A stretch of 34,898 nt of DNA from an uncultured Ilumatobacter sp. (GCA_938044705.1 CALIOL010000025.1:1-34898); one strand, 5' to 3'; positions 1 through 8,083 are shown, counted from the stretch's first letter. A program made the numbers and translations. The notes: generated by a model from the sequence alone, not told the origin.

Positions 1-130
1 AGATCAGGTGATGCAGCCCGGTCACCCCGACGCCCGCTGAACCGAGGTACATGAGCGGCCGTGCCCGTACGTGGCTGAGCCCACTGAGCGCCTGGATCTG
101 GTCTGCTTCGTATGCGGTTTTCGTGCTCAT
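1..130 (-). CDS. Partial GyrB/ParE-like type IIA topoisomerase ATPase subunit (N-terminus only)
   Basis: The minus strand from an ATG at 130 to the left edge encodes 43 residues beginning MSTKTAYEADQIQALSGL. It matches the extreme N-terminus of GyrB/ParE, where the family reads YxAxxIxVLEGLExVRKRPGMYIGS followed by GLHHLVxE. Here the corresponding positions read VRARPLMYLGS and TGLHHLI. This arm precedes the GHKL ATPase domain and wraps over the partner subunit. The substitution of PLMYLGS for PGMYIGS is a departure from the usual motif and suggests a divergent paralogue, perhaps a second GyrB/ParE, rather than the housekeeping gyrB. Only the N-terminus is in the window, so the ATP-binding and TOPRIM domains cannot be checked. 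A TACTCT box lies 10 nt upstream of the ATG. The gene is divergent from the SGNH surface protein gene. Confidence 0.8.
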   Translation of the reverse strand, partial: MSTKTAYEADQIQALSGLSHVRARPLMYLGSAGVGVTGLHHLI

Positions 131-140
131 CCGAGCATTG

Positions 141-146
141 AGAGTA
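141..146 (-). promoter_or_regulatory. Possible -10 box of the GyrB/ParE-like gene
   Basis: On the minus strand the hexamer is TACTCT, ending 10 nt before the ATG at 130. It fits the TAnnnT actinobacterial -10 consensus. Transcription would start only a few bases before the start codon. No clear -35 element is seen. Confidence 0.4.
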
Positions 147-253
147 CGACGTCGCAACGCTCATCTCGGTGACCTCCGAGCGTGACTTTTGCCGCGTCCA
201 GGGCCATCGGCCGCCCGTTGCGGAGGCGACTCAAGGTGGCGGCCTGCAGCGTC

Positions 254-259
254 GATACT
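254..259 (+). promoter_or_regulatory. Possible leaderless -10 box of the SGNH surface protein gene
   Basis: GATACT ends 6 nt before the ATG at 266, the same spacing as several stronger TAnnnT boxes in the window. It lacks the first T of the consensus. It supports 266 as the start and a transcript with essentially no 5' leader. Confidence 0.35.
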
Positions 260-265
260 TCACAT

Positions 266-2182
266 ATGAAAAGCAGACGATCGGGAGCATCGCGCACCTT
301 CGCAATGTTGCTGGCAATCGTGATCGCCGCATTCGCCGCACACGTTCAGACAGCGAACGAGTCGGTTGCCGAAGCCTCAGCGGTCGGCTTCCCGTCGGCG
401 TTCGAGCCGGTCGGCCCGCACCGGCTGGCCGACACCCGCCAACCCGATTGCTCGTGCACCCGCATCGACGGCCAGACCATCCGTGTGGACGTCGGCGGTA
501 CCGATGTCGTACCGCAAGAGATCACGGCAGCAGCCGTGACGGTCACCGTGACGCGCGGGTCGTCAGCCGGATTCGCCACGATCTACCCGAGTGGGAGCAG
601 CCGCCCCACCGCGTCGACCGTCAACTTCGCTGCATGGTCGAGTGCTGCGAACTCGACCATCGTCGGGGTCGGGTCCGACGGTGCCGTCGACGTGTTCGTG
701 AGCGCGAATGCTCACGTCATCGTCGACGTCACCGGCGTGTTCACTCGCTCAAGCCAGGCCACGAGCGGCAGATTCGTCTCGCTCAAGCCAACCCGATTGC
801 TCGATGGGCGCGAGCCCGACGCCCCGGTCGGACGGATGGCGCCAGGTTCGTCGGCAACCATCGCACTCCCGTCGTCCATTCCTTCCGACGCCACCGCTGT
901 GGCCGTCAACGTGACCAGCGTCTGGGCGCAACAGCGTGGCTACCTCACCGGGTTCGCCGCAGGAGGAGAGTCGCCGTCGACCTCATTCCTCAACGTGAAC
1001 GGCAACGGTCTCCCGGTTGCTGCCGCAGTGATCCTCCCGGTGTCGCCAGAGGGCATCACGATCACCAACACCGCGGGCGGGCGCCTGGCCATCGACCTCA
1101 CGGGTTACTTCACCGGGCCATCGGCGTCATCGTCGAGCGACGGCCTGTTCGTCGCGACCAGCCCGACTCGCCTGATCGACACGCGACTCGAGGATCGCCG
1201 ATTGTGGGCGAACGGTGCGATCGAAGTCGCCTCGCCCTACCCGAACGCGGCGGCACTGGTCACCAATGTCACGCTGACTCGTACCGATGCATCCGGCTTC
1301 GTCACGGCCTATCCGGCCGGAGCGACGCGCCCGGAGGTGTCGGCCCTCAACGCCTCCTGGCGCGATCAGACGATCCCCAACGCCGCGATCACCGCAGCGT
1401 CGCCCCGTGGCGTCGGCTACTACGCCTCGTTGAGCACTGACTTGATCGTCGACACGAACGGCTACTTCACGGGGCAACTCGTGCCTGCCACTCAACCGGT
1501 TCCGGCCAACACGACGGTTCCACGCCGTGTGCTCATGGTCGGCGACTCGACCCTCGCAGTCGTTCGCAACGTCGAGCGGACCCAAGACCTGTTCGTAGGG
1601 TTCGACCCGGTGCTCGATGCGGAAGGCTGCCGGCGTCTCGTCTGGCCGTCGTGTTGGAGTGACTCGGACTTCCGCACTCCGAACACGGTCGAGGAAGCGA
1701 TCCTCTCGACGCCGGGATATCTCGACGTCGTGGTCGTCATGGCCGGCTACAACGACTGGCACGACCCGTTCGGATCGTTCGTCGACACGATCATGCAGGC
1801 CGCCCGCTCCAAAGGCGCCCGGCAAGTCGTCTGGCTGACCTTCAGCCAAGGCCTCCAGCCCGAAACGAGCGCAGAGGCCATGGGGGTCTACGCAGAGAAC
1901 ACCCGCGACCTGTGGGCGTCGGCGCCGCGCCACCCAGACCTGTTCGTTGCCGACTGGCGTACCTACAACGCTCGGTCGTTCGGGTGGATGAGCGATGACG
2001 GGGTGCACCTCACCACCCGAGGCGGATTCGGTCTGGCCGACTACATCTCGCGCTGGATCGCACACTTGGATGGCCGGGCCTGCACCGCGCCGATGGATCC
2101 CGGCGGCGTCGTGCAGTCGCCGTGTCCGAATCCGAACACGTTGACTCGCGTCCCCGACATCGCAGGCCTCTACGGCGCATAA
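266..2182 (+). CDS. Secreted SGNH/GDSL hydrolase with three N-terminal surface repeats
   Basis: This 638-residue protein starts at the ATG that places a signal peptide at residues 1-30 (basic MKSRR, then a hydrophobic stretch 12-27 with Ala-rich cleavage region). In-frame starts further upstream would bury that signal. Residues about 46-403 hold three copies of a roughly 115-residue beta-rich unit. Each unit starts near RLADTR, RLLDGR or RLIDTR and ends near VIVDVTGVFT, AIDLTGYFTG or LIVDTNGYFTG. Such units occur in actinobacterial exported proteins; their binding target is not known to me. Residues about 421-620 form an SGNH hydrolase: block I GDST (Ser428), GYND block (494-497), and a C-terminal DDGVH pair giving the Asp/His of the triad. 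The likely role is an extracellular esterase or O-acyl hydrolase acting on wall or exogenous polysaccharide. The substrate cannot be read from sequence. Confidence 0.85.
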   Translation: MKSRRSGASRTFAMLLAIVIAAFAAHVQTANESVAEASAVGFPSAFEPVGPHRLADTRQPDCSCTRIDGQTIRVDVGGTDVVPQEITAAAVTVTVTRGSSAGFATIYPSGSSRPTASTVNFAAWSSAANSTIVGVGSDGAVDVFVSANAHVIVDVTGVFTRSSQATSGRFVSLKPTRLLDGREPDAPVGRMAPGSSATIALPSSIPSDATAVAVNVTSVWAQQRGYLTGFAAGGESPSTSFLNVNGNGLPVAAAVILPVSPEGITITNTAGGRLAIDLTGYFTGPSASSSSDGLFVATSPTRLIDTRLEDRRLWANGAIEVASPYPNAAALVTNVTLTRTDASGFVTAYPAGATRPEVSALNASWRDQTIPNAAITAASPRGVGYYASLSTDLIVDTNGYFTGQLVPATQPVPANTTVPRRVLMVGDSTLAVVRNVERTQDLFVGFDPVLDAEGCRRLVWPSCWSDSDFRTPNTVEEAILSTPGYLDVVVVMAGYNDWHDPFGSFVDTIMQAARSKGARQVVWLTFSQGLQPETSAEAMGVYAENTRDLWASAPRHPDLFVADWRTYNARSFGWMSDDGVHLTTRGGFGLADYISRWIAHLDGRACTAPMDPGGVVQSPCPNPNTLTRVPDIAGLYGA

Positions 2183-2207
2183 TCGAACGGCTCGGACGCC
2201 CATCGCT

Positions 2208-2242
2208 GAGAAATCGAGAAATCCGAGAACCAACTCGTTGGT
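2208..2242 (+). promoter_or_regulatory. Tandem 8-bp repeat and palindrome upstream of the YceI gene
   Basis: The 78-bp gap before the YceI gene contains GAGAAATC twice in tandem (2208-2223). An inverted repeat ACCAAC-TC-GTTGGT follows at 2229-2242, ending 18 bp before the ATG. A 6-2-6 palindrome this close to a start resembles an operator for a dimeric repressor. No -10 box is convincing, so the role is inferred. Confidence 0.3.
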
Positions 2243-2260
2243 GGCTGCGTACAGGTGGGC

Positions 2261-3031
2261 ATGACTGAGAACACCGCCCCCACCACCGCCCCCAAGAACC
2301 CGTCCAAGACCAGCGCCTCCACCTGGATGAAGCGAGGTCTCGTTGCAGCACTCGCCTTCGTTGCGCTCGGCTACGGCGCCATCTTCTTCTACGCCAACGT
2401 CATCAACGACGCCCCAGACGCGCTCGACAGCAGCGACCTGTCCGACGCAGTCGCCGTGAACGTTGCGGAGTCCGGCGACGGGTCGGCATCCGAAGCCAGC
2501 GCTGCGGTCGAGTTCGACGGAGTCTGGGTGCCGACGGCGGCCTCGGAGTTCGGCTACCGAGTCGACGAAGTCCTCGGCGGCGTGAACGTCACCGCGGTCG
2601 GCCGGAGCAACGAGATCGAAGGTGCACTGACCATCGACGGGACCACGGCGTCGATCGATGCGACCGTGCAGGTCGACAGCATCGAGAGCGACGACAGCCG
2701 TCGAGACGGTGCCTTCCGCAACAACATCATGGACACTGCGTCGTTCCCGACTGCCAGCTTCCGCACCACCGAGGCGATCGACTTCGGTGCCATCCCCGCT
2801 GACGGAGACCAGGTCACAGCGACCGCTACCGGCGAGCTGACGCTCAAGGGTGTGACGCTGCCGGTCACCTTCGAGGTCACCGCCCAGGCGACCGCTGGCA
2901 GCATCGGCGTGCTCGGCAACATCCCGATCACGTTCACCGACTTCGGTATCGATAACCCGTCGAACCCGGCGGTCAGCCTCGAAGACGACGGCGTCGTCGA
3001 GTTCGTGCTCGTGTTCGAGCGCCAGGCCTGA
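2261..3031 (+). CDS. Membrane-anchored YceI family (polyisoprenoid-binding lipocalin-like) protein
   Basis: The 256-residue protein has a short Thr/Pro/Lys-rich cytoplasmic tail. One transmembrane segment spans about residues 26-48 and an acidic linker runs to about 80. A YceI domain fills the rest. Family features are the early FGYRV beta-strand, the VxVDSIESDDSRRDGAFRN stretch (the family's D-x-R-D-xxL region), and DxASFPTASFRT near the middle. The late strands TGELTLKGVTLPVTF complete the fold. YceI proteins form an elongated lipocalin-like barrel that binds isoprenoid chains; the exact role is unknown in actinobacteria. A single anchor places the barrel outside the membrane. The start could also be the GTG six bases upstream (2255), which adds two residues. 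Confidence 0.9.
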   Translation: MTENTAPTTAPKNPSKTSASTWMKRGLVAALAFVALGYGAIFFYANVINDAPDALDSSDLSDAVAVNVAESGDGSASEASAAVEFDGVWVPTAASEFGYRVDEVLGGVNVTAVGRSNEIEGALTIDGTTASIDATVQVDSIESDDSRRDGAFRNNIMDTASFPTASFRTTEAIDFGAIPADGDQVTATATGELTLKGVTLPVTFEVTAQATAGSIGVLGNIPITFTDFGIDNPSNPAVSLEDDGVVEFVLVFERQA

Positions 3032-3050
3032 CTCGTACCGGAGACCCGGT

Positions 3051-3069
3051 CGGGCGCGATCATCGCCCG
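3051..3069 (+). promoter_or_regulatory. Hairpin immediately before the 3070 start codon
   Basis: CGGGCG (3051-3056) pairs with CGCCCG (3064-3069) across a 7-nt loop, and the stem ends at the base before the ATG. There is no T-run. It could act as a weak terminator of the YceI gene or hinder initiation at 3070. Confidence 0.3.
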
Positions 3070-3975
3070 ATGCACTTCTCGACACCGACCCTGACCGACG
3101 ACGAGTTGGCGGCGCTCGAAGCCCAGGTTCAATCCGGGCTCGAGCGCCGCTCGCTTGCTGGGTTGAACGTGCTCGGATTCGGCGAGATCGGGGTAGCGAT
3201 CGGATACCCAGATCACGAACCCACCGCTGTGGTGAAGCGCATTCCGGCCGTGAAGGACCGAAGCGAGCTCGAGTCGTGGTTCGCCTACCTGGAGGACTAC
3301 GAAGCGCTGGTCGGCGAACACGTTGACGTCGCTCCCACGGAGAAGCGGATGATCGAGAGTGGGGACGGCCGGTGGGCCGGATACCTGATTCAGCCTCGGT
3401 ATCCAGCGAACGTGCTCGTCGAGAACATCCTCGGTGCGGAAGAACCGACCCCGGACCATCCGATCGTCGTCGCCGTCCGCGACGTCGCACTTGCGGCGAT
3501 CGAGGACGGACGAGCGGCAATCGACACCCAGTTCTCGAACTTCGTGTGGATCGACGGTGCGCTCACCACCATCGATTGCGGGTCGCCCTTCTTGTATCAC
3601 CCCGACGGTTCACCCGACTACCGAGTCGGCGCGTACAGCGACGCGATGCCCGCCGCGCTTCGTCCGGTCGTCTTGAAGCTCGCCACCAAGATCAGCTCCG
3701 AGGTCGGAACCCCCACCGGCAATCTGGAGCTTGCGGCGCTGAGCATCGTGCGCATCGAACAGCAACGCTGGCTCGACAGCGTGCTCGCCACCTTCAACCA
3801 ACGGCTCGACGACCCGATCGACACCGCAGCAGTGATGGCACGATTCGACAAGCTCCACGGCGAAATGCGGCAGATCAAGCGACTCGGCAAGCTGCAGCGG
3901 GCCTGGCTCGAGAAGGTTCGCCGACGTCGCTACGAGTTCTTCATCACCGACTCGTTCACCGGCGAGGTCTTGTAG
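3070..3975 (+). CDS. Hypothetical protein with kinase-like features, possibly DUF6206-like
   Basis: I do not recognise this 301-residue protein with certainty. There is no signal peptide or membrane segment. Residues about 34-60 read GLNVLGFGEIGVAI and then AVVKRIPAVKD, which looks like a glycine-rich loop followed by a lysine-bearing strand. Further on, DTQFSNFVWIDG followed by TTIDCGSPFL resembles the catalytic D-x4-N and the metal-binding D of aminoglycoside-phosphotransferase-like kinases. The middle part (LEDYEALVGEHVDVAPT, then GYLIQPRYP) recalls proteins annotated DUF6206. The C-terminus is basic and helical (RLGKLQRAWLEKVRRRR). The gene sits between the YceI gene and the P450 operon, with its own gaps of 38 and 71 bp. 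Function is unknown; a phosphotransferase activity is only a structural guess. Confidence 0.7.
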   Translation: MHFSTPTLTDDELAALEAQVQSGLERRSLAGLNVLGFGEIGVAIGYPDHEPTAVVKRIPAVKDRSELESWFAYLEDYEALVGEHVDVAPTEKRMIESGDGRWAGYLIQPRYPANVLVENILGAEEPTPDHPIVVAVRDVALAAIEDGRAAIDTQFSNFVWIDGALTTIDCGSPFLYHPDGSPDYRVGAYSDAMPAALRPVVLKLATKISSEVGTPTGNLELAALSIVRIEQQRWLDSVLATFNQRLDDPIDTAAVMARFDKLHGEMRQIKRLGKLQRAWLEKVRRRRYEFFITDSFTGEVL

Positions 3976-3993
3976 TCGAGCCGTCCGAGTCGA

Positions 3994-4006
3994 GTCGCTC
4001 AGCGAC
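3994..4006 (+). promoter_or_regulatory. Small inverted repeat in the P450 promoter (possible operator)
   Basis: GTCGC-TCA-GCGAC is a perfect 5-bp inverted repeat lying 7 bp upstream of the TACGAT -10 box at 4014, in the -35/spacer region. Its position suits a repressor site controlling the P450 operon. It could also be a weak hairpin after the preceding gene. Confidence 0.3.
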
Positions 4007-4013
4007 GGGTCCG

Positions 4014-4019
4014 TACGAT
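4014..4019 (+). promoter_or_regulatory. -10 box of the three-gene P450 operon
   Basis: TACGAT matches the TAnnnT consensus. A start about 7 bp downstream would leave a leader of about 20 nt carrying the purine-rich RBS AAAAGGGGA (4033-4041), 5 nt before the ATG at 4047. This is one of the genes here with a leader and a Shine-Dalgarno sequence rather than a leaderless start. Confidence 0.5.
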
Positions 4020-4046
4020 CTCGGTGACGACGAAAAGGGGATTTCG

Positions 4047-5345
4047 ATGTCGGACCGTGACCAATCAGGACTCGACGGAGCCGTGTCGGTCGACGACGTC
4101 GACTTCTTCGATCCGGGAATCAACGATTGCCCGTATCACGCCTATCAGGCGCTGCGCGATGACGCCCCGGTCTGGTTCGATCCACGGCTCCAGGGTTACG
4201 TCATCACCCGTCACGACGACGTGCGAGCCGTGCTCACCGACACGGAACGCTTCGCAAACTCTCGCGACAAGAACGCTCGCAGCCGGAGCACGTCGCCGAA
4301 GATCTTGTCGCTGTACGAAGAGAAGGGGTGGGTGCCTGCGCCGACACTCGCCGGTCGCGATGACCCGAACCATCGCGAGATGCGAGCGTTGTTCAACCAC
4401 GCGTTCCGGCCGAAGCGAATCAGCGCGTTGGAACCCGAGATCAGTCGCGTTGCCGACGAACTGTTCGACGGTTTCATCGACGACGGCAGGTGCGACTGGG
4501 TCAGCCAGTTCGCTGTGCCGCTCCCGCTCATCATCATCGGGGTCCAGATGGGCGCCGATCCGGCGGACATCTGGCGGATCAAGGCGTGGACCGACGCATG
4601 GGTGCAGCGACTCGGGCTGATGCAGACCCCGGAGGAGGTCGTGTGGTCGACCGAGATGGAGATCGAAGCGCAGCACTACTTCCAACCCATCTTCGAACGG
4701 CTCCGGGCAGAACCCGACGACACCCTGCTCTCCGATCTCGTCAACACCGAGATCCCGGAGTGGGGCCGGTGCCTGACCGACGAGGAACTCCACGCCGAGA
4801 TGATGGCCGACACCTTCGTAGGTGGCTCCGAGACCAGCACGAACGCGTTGTCCGGCGGCGTGCGACTTCTTATCGAGCACCCGAACCAGTGGGACCGTCT
4901 GAAGAGCGACCCCGCCACCTACCTGCCCGTGCTCGTCGAGGAGGTGCTCAGACTCGAGTCGCCGGTGCAGCGGCTGTCGCGCACGGCTGTCGTCGACGTC
5001 GACCTTCACGGGGTGACGATCCCGGCGGGTTCCACCGTGCTGATCGGCTACGCCGCCGCGAACCGCGACGACCGCATCTTCGAAGAAGCCGACGCGTTCG
5101 ACCTCGACAGAGGCGACGCCAAGAAGCATCTGGCGTTCGGATTCGGTACACACTTCTGCCTCGGCGCCCCACTTGCGCGACGCGAACTGCTGCACGGCTT
5201 CACCGCGCTCGTCGAACGCATCGACGAGATGTGGTTTCTCCCGACGACGGACCTCACGATCGCCCCGAACTACTTCCTCCGAGCGCTCCAGAAACTCGAG
5301 ATCGGCTTCTCCCCAGCGGCGCGGACGGGGAACGGCTCGCCGTGA
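4047..5345 (+). CDS. Cytochrome P450, first of three tandem P450s
   Basis: The 432-residue soluble P450 starts at an ATG with a good RBS (AAAAGGGGA). The first recognisable block is the N-terminal PYHAYQALRDDAPVWFD, typical of class I bacterial P450s. The I-helix reads FVGGSETS (258-264), with Ser/Thr at the oxygen-activation position. The K-helix ExxR is EEVLR (E299, R302). The heme loop is FGFGTHFCLGAPLARRE, with axial Cys371. It should be a heme monooxygenase served by separate ferredoxin and reductase partners, which are not in this window. The substrate is unknown. Its stop overlaps the next start (GTGA), so the two are translationally coupled. Related actinobacterial enzymes act on terpenoids, steroids or fatty acids, but the sequence does not decide between them. 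Confidence 0.95.
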   Translation: MSDRDQSGLDGAVSVDDVDFFDPGINDCPYHAYQALRDDAPVWFDPRLQGYVITRHDDVRAVLTDTERFANSRDKNARSRSTSPKILSLYEEKGWVPAPTLAGRDDPNHREMRALFNHAFRPKRISALEPEISRVADELFDGFIDDGRCDWVSQFAVPLPLIIIGVQMGADPADIWRIKAWTDAWVQRLGLMQTPEEVVWSTEMEIEAQHYFQPIFERLRAEPDDTLLSDLVNTEIPEWGRCLTDEELHAEMMADTFVGGSETSTNALSGGVRLLIEHPNQWDRLKSDPATYLPVLVEEVLRLESPVQRLSRTAVVDVDLHGVTIPAGSTVLIGYAAANRDDRIFEEADAFDLDRGDAKKHLAFGFGTHFCLGAPLARRELLHGFTALVERIDEMWFLPTTDLTIAPNYFLRALQKLEIGFSPAARTGNGSP

Positions 5346-6766
5346 CGAACCCGTTCGATGCCGTGCCCGACCTTGACGAGCCGTGGGGCGCCAAGAGAAA
5401 GTTCGAGCACATGCCGCTGGGTCGGGCGGTCGACATGGGGTCGGCCGACGACGGAACACCCTTGATCGACCCGCGCATCTTCGACAGCAGCGAGTTCCGT
5501 CGCAACCCGTACCCGTACTACCGGATCATGCGCGACCACTACCCGGTGTTCCACGACCGATTGCACAACTGCTACTACGTCACCCGCTACACCGACATCG
5601 AGGCCGCGTACTTCGACGAAATCGGCTTCAACACGATCCCCAAGGGGTCGTCGTCCGGAGTGCTCGGCAACACGCAGCTCGAACTGAGCGGGCTCGAACA
5701 TCGGCGGCGCCGTAACATCTACGGCCGCCACCTCGTCGGTGCGGCATTGACCAAACGGCTCCCGGCCCTGCGTTCGATGGCCGAGGACCTCATCGACCAA
5801 TGGTCGCTTCCCGACAACCCGAAGGGTGTCGAGGTCGACGGCGACACGATGGTCGTCGAGCTGGGTCGGGCGTTCGCGAACGAGTTCCCGATCGGTGTCG
5901 TCGCCCAGGTGCTCGGCATCCCGGGTGATGCCCGCCAGCAGTTCAACTGGTGGTACGACGCGATGATGGCGGGCCTCGGTGGCAGCGACACGCATCACGA
6001 CGGTCTGCTCGCCCGACAGGACCTCGAGAACTACGTCGCCACGTTGGTCGAGGAGCGACGAACGGCGCCGACGTACTTGTACGACGAGGACGGCAACGAG
6101 ATCTGCAAGGACATCATCTCCGAGTTGTGCCACGCCGAGATCGACGGCGACGTCATGTCCACCGAGGAGATCACCTCCTTCGTCGCGCTCGTCGTCGGCG
6201 GAGGCGGTGAAACGACCCGCGGGGCGATCCTCAACCTCTGGTACCTGCTGCTGCAACACCCCGACCAGTACCAGGCCGTGCTCGACGACCCGAGCCTCTG
6301 GAAGGCGGCATTCCACGAAATGCTGCGGCACTCGACGTCGATCGGCGGGCAACCCCGCCACAACACCTTTGACATCGAGCTGCACGGGGTCTCGATCCCA
6401 GCCGGGTCACTCGTCCACATGGTCGACGTCTCGGCGAACCACGACGACCGTGTGTTCGACGAGCCCGAGCGTTTCGACATCTTCCGCGACGACCTCTACA
6501 GCGACAAGATCCTCCGATCAGGTCACGACCAGGACGGTCGTCGAAGCCACATGGCCTTCGGCGTCGGCCCGCACCTGTGCCCGGGTGCGTGGATCTCGGA
6601 GCAGGAGACCGTGATCGGAGCTCGCGTGCTCAGCGAACGGTTCGCGAACGTCGAACTCGCCGTCGACCGCATGCCGACAGACATCGACGAAATGTCACTT
6701 GCTCCCATCGGGCTCGGGTCGATCCGTCAGCTCTGGTTGCGCGTGGAGATGACTCGTCAGTCGTGA
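5342..6766 (+). CDS. Cytochrome P450, second of three tandem P450s
   Basis: This 474-residue P450 begins at the GTG that overlaps the previous stop by 4 bp. It has the recurrent N-terminal block RNPYPYYRIMRDHYPVFHD. The I-helix is VVGGGGETTRG with the acid-Thr pair at 290-291. The K-helix ExxR is EMLRH (E326, R329). The heme loop is MAFGVGPHLCPGAWISEQE, with axial Cys413. It also carries the GVSIPAGSLVHM and ANHDDRVFDEPERFDIFRDD blocks. All catalytic landmarks are intact. The N-terminal extension of about 50 residues before the first P450 block is longer than usual. The gene is coupled upstream and downstream to the other two P450s, suggesting consecutive oxidations on one pathway or a shared complex. 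Confidence 0.95.
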   Translation: MTNPFDAVPDLDEPWGAKRKFEHMPLGRAVDMGSADDGTPLIDPRIFDSSEFRRNPYPYYRIMRDHYPVFHDRLHNCYYVTRYTDIEAAYFDEIGFNTIPKGSSSGVLGNTQLELSGLEHRRRRNIYGRHLVGAALTKRLPALRSMAEDLIDQWSLPDNPKGVEVDGDTMVVELGRAFANEFPIGVVAQVLGIPGDARQQFNWWYDAMMAGLGGSDTHHDGLLARQDLENYVATLVEERRTAPTYLYDEDGNEICKDIISELCHAEIDGDVMSTEEITSFVALVVGGGGETTRGAILNLWYLLLQHPDQYQAVLDDPSLWKAAFHEMLRHSTSIGGQPRHNTFDIELHGVSIPAGSLVHMVDVSANHDDRVFDEPERFDIFRDDLYSDKILRSGHDQDGRRSHMAFGVGPHLCPGAWISEQETVIGARVLSERFANVELAVDRMPTDIDEMSLAPIGLGSIRQLWLRVEMTRQS

Positions 6767-8073
6767 TCGGAGCGGGCACGTACGACCCCGGAACGGGTGC
6801 AGAGGACGAGCCGCTTGCGGCAGGCGGCTATCGCACGTACGAGGTCTTTCAGCGTGAGCGCGTCGGCGAGTCCGCCCCTGACCTCACACCGCGACAACTC
6901 ATTGGCGACGAGATGCTCACCGACCCGTATCCGACCCTTGCGAAGATGCGCGAGCACTCACCCTGCTACCGCGACTGGATCGGCAACCGGTTCTGGGTGA
7001 CCCGCTACGACGATGTCACCTCGGTGTTCGCCGACGACGCGAACTACCGATCGCGTTCGGCGCGGGGGTGGGCAGGTGTACCCCAGTACGGCCGCGACCT
7101 GGGCAGTGAGCTGCCGGTGCTCTGGGCTCGCAGCAACCGGATCGATGCACATCTCGAACGGATCGTCGAGCGCATGATCGCCGAGTTGCGGGATCGCCCA
7201 GACCTCGCCACAGCGTTTGCTGCACGCCTCCCACTGGAGTTGTGGGGTGCGATGCTCGACCTCGCCGGTGATGATCTGGCCGCGTTCTCCGGCCGACTCT
7301 GGAGGATGCGGCGAAGCACGGGGTGGGACGAGCGAAGCCGGATCGACGGGCACCGAGCCCGAGCGGAGCTCGAGGTCTCGATGGGTGTGCTGCTCGAGGC
7401 GCGCCGTCACGACCCGGGTGACGACCTCATCAGCGCGCTTGCAACCCTCGAACTCGTCGGCGAACCCGTCACTGCCGCCGACGTCGTGGCGACCATCTTC
7501 GAATCCGACGACGACACGCTCCACGGAGGCGTGGCCAACCTGTGGTTCCAGCTGCTGACGAATCGCGAGCAACTCGCCGTCGTGGAGCGAGCGCCTCGCC
7601 TCGCGAAACAGGCGTGGCACGAGGCGCTGCGTCACAGCCCGCCGGTCCACACCGCAGCGCGGTTCGCTCGACACGAAGTCGAGCGATTCGGACGGCTCAT
7701 CCCCGACGGTGCGCTCGTGGCGTGCTCGGCCGCAGCCGCAAACCGCGATCCGCGGGTGTTCGCCGATCCGGACCGATTCCTCGTCGAACGTCCCGACCTG
7801 TGCCAGCGAGAGCCTCGCGGGCAGTATCGAGCCGATGGGCTGGCGTCCGGTATCGCGTTCGGTCTCGGCCGACCGTCGGTGCACCCAGCGCTCCCGAAAG
7901 AGCGGCCGCGTTCTTCCTACGCCATCGTGCGCGACATCGCAGTGACCGCCACGCGCATGTTGCTCGACGCACACCCCGGTATCCGTCTCGCCGATGGAGC
8001 CTCGCCGAAGCTGCGCTCATTACGACTGGGCGAGATGTACACGTGTTGGGAGCTCCCGGTCGACCTGGGTTGA
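6763..8073 (+). CDS. P450-fold protein lacking the heme-ligating cysteine
   Basis: The 436-residue product starts at the GTG overlapping the previous stop by 4 bp. It keeps much of the P450 scaffold. An N-terminal block reads LTDPYPTLAKMREHSPCYRDW, and the K-helix ExxR is present as EALRH (E287, R290). PDGALVACSAAAANRDPRVFADPDRF matches the region before the heme loop. The I-helix is unusual (FESDDDTLHGG) but has a Thr at 252. The heme loop reads FGLGRPSVHPALPKERPRS. The residue at the axial Cys position is Val373 (codon at 7879), the usual His at 371 is Pro, and His374 follows. Other frames across the loop do not restore the motif, and the ORF continues to a sensible C-terminus. It may be a non-heme helper, like the Cys-less P450 homologues DesVIII and EryCII that assist partner enzymes, or it may bind heme differently. 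Confidence 0.85.
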   Translation: MIGAGTYDPGTGAEDEPLAAGGYRTYEVFQRERVGESAPDLTPRQLIGDEMLTDPYPTLAKMREHSPCYRDWIGNRFWVTRYDDVTSVFADDANYRSRSARGWAGVPQYGRDLGSELPVLWARSNRIDAHLERIVERMIAELRDRPDLATAFAARLPLELWGAMLDLAGDDLAAFSGRLWRMRRSTGWDERSRIDGHRARAELEVSMGVLLEARRHDPGDDLISALATLELVGEPVTAADVVATIFESDDDTLHGGVANLWFQLLTNREQLAVVERAPRLAKQAWHEALRHSPPVHTAARFARHEVERFGRLIPDGALVACSAAAANRDPRVFADPDRFLVERPDLCQREPRGQYRADGLASGIAFGLGRPSVHPALPKERPRSSYAIVRDIAVTATRMLLDAHPGIRLADGASPKLRSLRLGEMYTCWELPVDLG

Positions 8074-8083
8074 CCCGCAGCGG

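Noticed and set aside
1127-3520. Long minus-strand open frame of almost 800 codons
   Set aside because: It is arginine-rich, lacks any motif, and runs antisense to three well-supported genes. It is a shadow of G/C-rich codon use.
7840-7920. Frameshift in the heme loop of the third P450
   Set aside because: The two other frames give no FxxGxxxCxG-like sequence there, and the original frame continues as a helical P450 C-terminus. Divergence is likelier than error.
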